This document shows positions 58,552 to 64,000 of a DNA stretch of 64,000 bases, piece by piece (position 1 is the first letter of the stretch; the number at the start of each line of letters is the position of its first letter). The DNA lies in contig NC_060207.1 in the NCBI RefSeq assembly GCF_021130785.1, positions 106,180,001-106,244,000 of the forward strand. The letters are read 5' to 3'. Position numbers and translations under genes: made by a program. The stretch is from Homalodisca vitripennis. Lineage: Eukaryota > Arthropoda > Insecta > Hemiptera > Cicadellidae. Under the pieces are notes generated by a model. The model searched no databases and had not been told where the DNA came from. It saw only the letters and a list, made by a program, of their open reading frames with translations.

Positions 58552-59089
58552 TATAATAATTTAAATATATTGCAATGAGTATATTTACTTCAATGCTGTG
58601 GTTTACTTAATATTTCAAAAACAAACAGTTCATTACCAATTGTAAAAATAGTATGCATCAAATATACTTAAGTAAAAACTAGGTTATAGGCATTCAAATA
58701 CAGGTTTATTTTAAAGTAAATTTAATTTGAAATCATGGTACGAACAATGCAGAGGAACTGATACTGCTTAAATCCGGCATGTGTAATAAATATACATGGT
58801 CATAGATTATATCAACTTATTAACCACTTTAAAAACAATTATTTATTTTATTTCATTTTTTCGAATACCAATCAAAAGCGGGAAAATTTTAGAACCGTGA
58901 AGTTGTAATTTTGCGACGGCTAAGAGCCAATTATTTTTTTAAGGACGCATCATAAACTGAATTATACTATTTAAACTGAATAGTATAAATTCAAATACAC
59001 TTGACAAACAATTTTAAATATTATTTTATATCTACAAGAATCAATATCATTCAGTTATATCCATATCAGTTAGTTCAAATATAATTAAA

Positions 59090-60600
59090 AAAAAACGTTT
59101 GAAAACAATGTTAAAACGCGTAGCAATAAAATATACTACCGTATTTTCAAAAGCGTTATTGCTTAGGTCAAAACATACATTTATATACTGAGTATTATGG
59201 ATCTACATTGCTTAATTTCCCCTCTGTCGGTTAGTGTGCGTTTTTTTGTTGTTGTTAAAAATGGAATATCTTGGAAAATCTGAAAGGAAAATAATATTTA
59301 ATCCTACCAAGTCTTGGTCAAAATTTTATGGCGGCTAAAAATATATTATGATGTTATCTTTAATACTTTCAAAATAGTGGCTATTAAAATATTTTACCTT
59401 TTAACTTCTTAAAATCTGCAATTATTTTAAAATATTGCAAGAAAATGAATTTGATAGGGTTTCTATCACAAATCTAATGACCAAATATATAAAATTTAAT
59501 ATGCACAGATTTTCTGTAACAAAACACTGTCGACATTGAGTTTCTCAGCGAGTAGGTCACAATACAAAAATCGAGTAAACGGCAGCTCTAGACTATCTTA
59601 TGCCAATTGTGCTCACATCTTAGTCCCTTTAATTTAAAGTACAGGAAATTACATTAATATCTGTTGCCAAGCTACTTTTTTGTCTAATAAATTAAAAACT
59701 ACTAGAGATATTGCAAAAATTTTATCAACAATGAACGCCTTTATGAACAATGAAGGACAAAAAACAAACGCCTTAATTAACAATAATAAACTGTTGTATT
59801 TATCATAAAGCTTAAATTTATTCACAATATATGTAAAAAAAAAAAAACTAAATAAAGTAACTAGGTTATCTGTTATATATTAAGAATAATAAACAACAAG
59901 AAAAATCGTACAGTAATATTCAGACAATAATGCTTTTATAGATGACAAAATCAAAGATAAGCGGTTTTATTTGAAATACACCTGATTGTCGCTAGACTAA
60001 ATTTTCGTAAATAAATATGTCCTAAAACAACAGATATTTAAATAAATTCGTTAAACATCTAATATATGATTCAATTCTATCCTTAGATAGGCCTGAAACA
60101 TGAATTTCAAATGTTTTGCATAATAAATGACAAAAATAAAAAATAGGGATAAGATACTCTAAAGCTGATGTTAATTTATTTTCATATTTGTTTGAAATAT
60201 TATTTGAGTAATTGGATTTGTGGATACAATCCACGATCAGATTTATTCTTGTATACCTGCTGGATTTTAAGACATTCAAATTTAATCAGATTTAATGGCC
60301 GCCATTTCGAAAGTATTAATGAATATTTTTTATAACTGTCCTTATTACCAAAATATTTTATCCAAATTAAGGTAGGAATTGTTTATTCGTTTAAGATATT
60401 AAAGCGAATTTGTCTATAAAAAACACGCAGACTGACGGAATAGGAAACTAAGCACCAAAGATCTATTTCCATATTCTGAAATGCGTCTGCCATGACCTGA
60501 GCAGTTGCGGTATATAGACTTGTCCTAAGAATTACAGGACACTCTGTACATAAAATTATTATAGAGAGTGTTCCACAATCTCTACCAATATTTTCAGACA
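59090..60600. repeat. Diverged internal foldback of the right arm
   Basis: Mirror image of 54430-55940. It carries the frames at 60022-60279 and 60383-60628 on the minus strand, which equal the left-arm frames apart from indel shifts. These frames are not considered genes. Confidence 0.65.
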
Positions 60601-60604
60601 TTAA

Positions 60605-63600
60605 TTCATGGACCAAAGGCAAAAACAATCATATTCACCTTTCTAAAACTCAATAATTACTCTAATAGCCACAATTTTGTTTTGTTTTTGTCTTTTTTAC
60701 TTTACTATTTATATTTGATGGATTGTTTAGGTTAAAATTTTGTATATACGTTTTATAACCTTAAGGAAAATCAAAAATTTAAAATTTCTTACAAGCTTTA
60801 TTTTCTAAATAGTGATTTCTAAAAGATCTTTAAGCGTAAATATCTTAAAAGCGATATATGCTAAAAAAAAAGATCTAAATTATTACACAATTTAATAAAA
60901 AATCTAACGATACCAAGTTTTAAAAATTGGTTGTGAAATAAGGGAGATAGTTTGTTTACACCAATTACTGTTTTTTAAAACCAATTACCAAACATATCCA
61001 CCTTTATTATATGACTGAATGTGGGCTGCAACAATCAGCTGTTTTGATTTTAGCTGCTCTAATCAAGTGATTTTAACATTACATTGCTGAACTGTGGTCA
61101 TAATATTATTAATTATTTCTAAACAAAGTTTCTTTTGATTGAGACGTCAGAAAAAAACACTCTAATACATGTTTGATTACCTAGACCAAAAATTAAAAAT
61201 GTCTTTGTAGTTATTAAATGTCTATTTAATATTTTGTTTTTAAATGGAAGACCTCAGACCTACTTTTGGCTTGTAAATTTATACGGAGTTTGTAGATATG
61301 CTATTGATTACGGTGTTAAACGTAGATGCTTAAAAAAACATGAAAGTTTAACTGTATACAAAATGAAATATTATGTATATTTTGTATAGTATTTTTTTTT
61401 ATTATTAATGAAGTAATATTTATGCTTCTATACATCTGTTTACTACCTAGTTTACAAAACTAGTTATAAAAATTACAACGAATTGAAAAATTAGAGTGTA
61501 ACAAAATTCTCTACACTTTCCGATATAAATAGCCTTAAAATAAAAGTACAGCTAAGCTGAAGTGTAATTTTAAATTTTACCTTTTTATAGACGCTTTATT
61601 AAAGACTTCACTGAGATTTCACTCTTCTTTTTACAATATTGTAAGAATGTTCATCCTTAAGTTTGACACTTCCAGATACATGGGGTTAGAAGTGCACGTC
61701 TGACTAATGTAACACACAATAGTTAAATATTCTTTAACTGCAATACAAAAAGGCGATGATTTTCAGTTTTCAGTTTTTGTCCATACATCATTACCGTGTT
61801 CTACTTTATCTTTTCTTTTTACTCGTGTAAAATTATCCGTTACCTAGAGAGTATAATATGCCCACACCTGTACACTCAAACATTGTTTGATTTCTTCTTA
61901 TATTTTTTAGGAAATTTCATCAAACAAATTCACTATACATAATAAGTTATGTATTAATATAGGAATAACATCGATATTTCTCAACCACTCGATACGGCCA
62001 CATCAGTTTGAAAAGTAGGGTCGGTAGTTCACGGAAGGGTTTCGTCAGCTTCGTCAAAATTATGTGTGGACCTACAGTCCTACAATCGATATTTGCAGGT
62101 TGATTTCACTCTGTATATTTCATATTTGGTAGACGGCCGATATATAACGAGCAACGATGTTAAGGCAAAAATAACGAGTTTCAAGTTTTTAAATGTTTAC
62201 TAGCTGATACCCGCCCCTTCGTACGGAATTTTTGTAGAATAACTGGTACGTCATAGACATCTCCTACATGTCTTTAAAAAAATGGCATACTACTGATGAA
62301 ATAAATTATGGTCGTTGGAAAATATTCCAATTTTAATTTCAATGCGACATTCCATGATTTTTTTTGAACTGATGTTCTAAAGTAATTAAAAATCACGATC
62401 CCTCCTTTCCTAAAGTACTGTAGGTAATAAAAGATTTATGATCCACATTTTGAAAATAGGGTTATTCATAAAAGGAGCAACAAAACATATATGTGAGAAT
62501 ATTTTACATGTAATAGATGATATCATTTAATATGAAAGTCCCAATATGAGTTCTATTATTCATTCTCGTAATATTACACTAATTACCATCGATACCGTTA
62601 GAAAAAAATAATATAATCGAGGGTATAATCCTTTACCAGAGGATATATCTGCTAGAAGTAAGATGGACAGAAGTCGACCAAACATTTTTTTACATTAACT
62701 AGTTAGGAAGAAACCTTTGCGGATTAATACACTTCATTCTTAGCTACCAATGCCTCATCCATAAGTTTTTTTATCACAGTGTTAAGTTCATAAACTAATA
62801 ATGTATCTTCAAGTTGTAGCCTCATGTGAAATGTATTTGATGTTTCTATATATTTCTTTAATCATGAAAAATAGTTAGGCATGATTCTATAGAGGATATT
62901 TTACACGTAAGCAATAGTAATACTTTATGGCGTAACCTTGAGATATTTTTTGTGAGTACCATTCTACGGATTTTTTGTGTAGTGTTAAGTCTATGTAGCT
63001 GTTCCATTGTGCAGATGATTCAATGTACGCCTAATAGTGCATAAGATAAAAAATTATAATCTAGTTTCTTACTGCAGATGGTTACGGGTAATTATTTCAG
63101 GGCAGGTACTGAAAAAAGTTATTTCTGTAATAAATGACAAGTCAAAAACTGTAATTTTCATACTTCATCTGTTTTCACTCTATAAAACCTAATTTTGAAA
63201 TGTAATTAAAATTAAATATGAAACAAAAACGCCGCAGAGAAAAATTCTATACTGTGTGACAGTGAACTATTTTGCCTAAAATACGAGCCTAAATTGTTTA
63301 CAAAATTATTTGTTGTAATTGTTTTTTAAATTTGAGTTAATTAAACTAAAAGAAGAAGATTCCATTTCCGTGAAGCTATTAAATGAAATAAATACTTTAA
63401 TTATGGATTCATATACAAATAACATAGTTTTAATTATATGTAGAAAACATGTTTCATTGAGTTTTCACGATTGGGTTAAGCTTGAACTGTTAATGCTCAG
63501 TGAATACCCTTAACTAGACTATGAGTAGACTAGATCTTTCATTGGTATGGACACCCAGTACTCAATACCTGTACAATAAAAATGACACAGCAAAGATACT

Positions 63601-64000
63601 AAACTAATTGTGTATAAAAACCATAATTACATTTTACCTTCCGTAATATTCCAAAAATCGACTCAGAATCGACGATAATTTTATGTTTTTTTAAAGATAT
63701 ATTTAGCAGTGCGTTAATTAAATTTTACAAACATATTAACTGAAAGAATAAACTGAAGTAGAATAAATGAAGGATATGATTTAATTTATTATTTTAATAT
63801 GTGATATATAGAACAAATTAAGAAAGCAAAGTCATGAGTGAAAATTATTACACAAATATGACAATGCGTATGAGAGGGAGGAGTGCTAAGGTCTATTAGC
63901 CTTGTTAGTCGGAGCATTATTATGTAATATTAAGTCTATGGTATTTTTTAAGAGAAAGTAGCCATATTTGATTATTATATTATTTAATCGTTCATCGGAA
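60605..64000. other. AT-rich interior of the right arm
   Basis: Mirror of about 51054-54425. No gene seen; the 64-codon frame at 63319 is AT-driven and is not kept as an annotated gene. Confidence 0.5.

Larger units (their letters stand above)
41479..64000 (+). other. SCYL2: SCYL2 intron 2, 5' part (more than 22.5 kb)
   Basis: Starts at donor GTCAGT. I searched by eye for the next expected block (VSEGLxFLH, then a VHGN-like catalytic-loop relic) and did not find it, so the intron appears to continue past the window. It carries a Gypsy relic and the giant inverted repeat. Confidence 0.6.
57559..64000 (-). mobile_element. Right arm of giant inverted repeat, cut by the window end
   Basis: Reverse-complement copy of the left arm starting at the same terminal hairpin array. 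Matching landmarks are symmetric about 57515: the ATG of the 69-codon frame at 54429 pairs with 60601, and the tRNA-like units at 56925 and 58100 pair. By the last base of the window the symmetry has drifted by about 23 bp, the sum of many small indels. About 360 bp more, with the outer hairpin array, would be expected beyond 64000. Confidence 0.85.

Overview
The window is an AT-rich, intron-rich animal genome segment, most probably from an insect. Evidence for this is the very long introns, tRNA-derived SINEs, CR1/Jockey-like non-LTR reverse transcriptase, Ty3/Gypsy relics, and a dispersed repeat carrying the CGATATCTCGA motif. A hemipteroid is my guess, but the sequence does not settle the order. 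No prokaryotic gene structure is present.

Only one host gene is clear. Two phase-0 coding exons on the + strand (5501-5689 and 41125-41478) join to give the N-terminal 181 residues of a SCYL2 (SCY1-like 2 / CVAK104) pseudokinase. Intron 1 is about 35.4 kb and intron 2 runs for more than 22.5 kb to the end of the window, so almost everything else lies inside or just upstream of this gene. The 5' UTR carries an 11-codon upstream ORF that ends 6 nt before the main start.

Upstream region (1-5438): AT-rich DNA with two copies of the CGATATCTCGA repeat, a decayed Ty3/Gypsy integrase end (2.34-2.52 kb) and an unidentified GC-richer open segment (3.08-3.27 kb).

Intron 1 (5690-41124) holds a SINE copy, a decayed non-LTR reverse transcriptase (7.25-7.64 kb), three arrays of diverged tandem repeats (12.9-13.5, 15.5-15.9 and 17.2-17.6 kb), a nearly homogeneous 128-bp tandem array (30.9-31.8 kb), more CGATATCTCGA repeats, a 5'-truncated non-LTR retrotransposon with an intact 409-codon reverse transcriptase frame (36.8-38.6 kb), and a full SINE with a tRNA-Leu-like head (40.4 kb).

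Intron 2 (41479 onward) holds a Ty3/Gypsy RT relic (44.5-44.7 kb) and then the most striking structure. This is a giant, near-identical inverted repeat: left arm about 50690-57472, an 86-bp spacer, and a right arm from 57559 running off the window end. Each arm looks like a mobile element of about 6.8 kb whose ends are GC-rich arrays of hairpins (GGGGGTGCTAAATCAGC-type stems). Each arm contains an older, diverged foldback of about 1.5 kb and a nested cluster of three tRNA-like Pol III units, so inverted symmetry recurs at four scales. No transposase was recognised. The inner edge of the symmetry coincides with the element terminus, which argues for a real structure. The arms differ largely by one-base homopolymer indels, so an assembly or read artefact must still be excluded.
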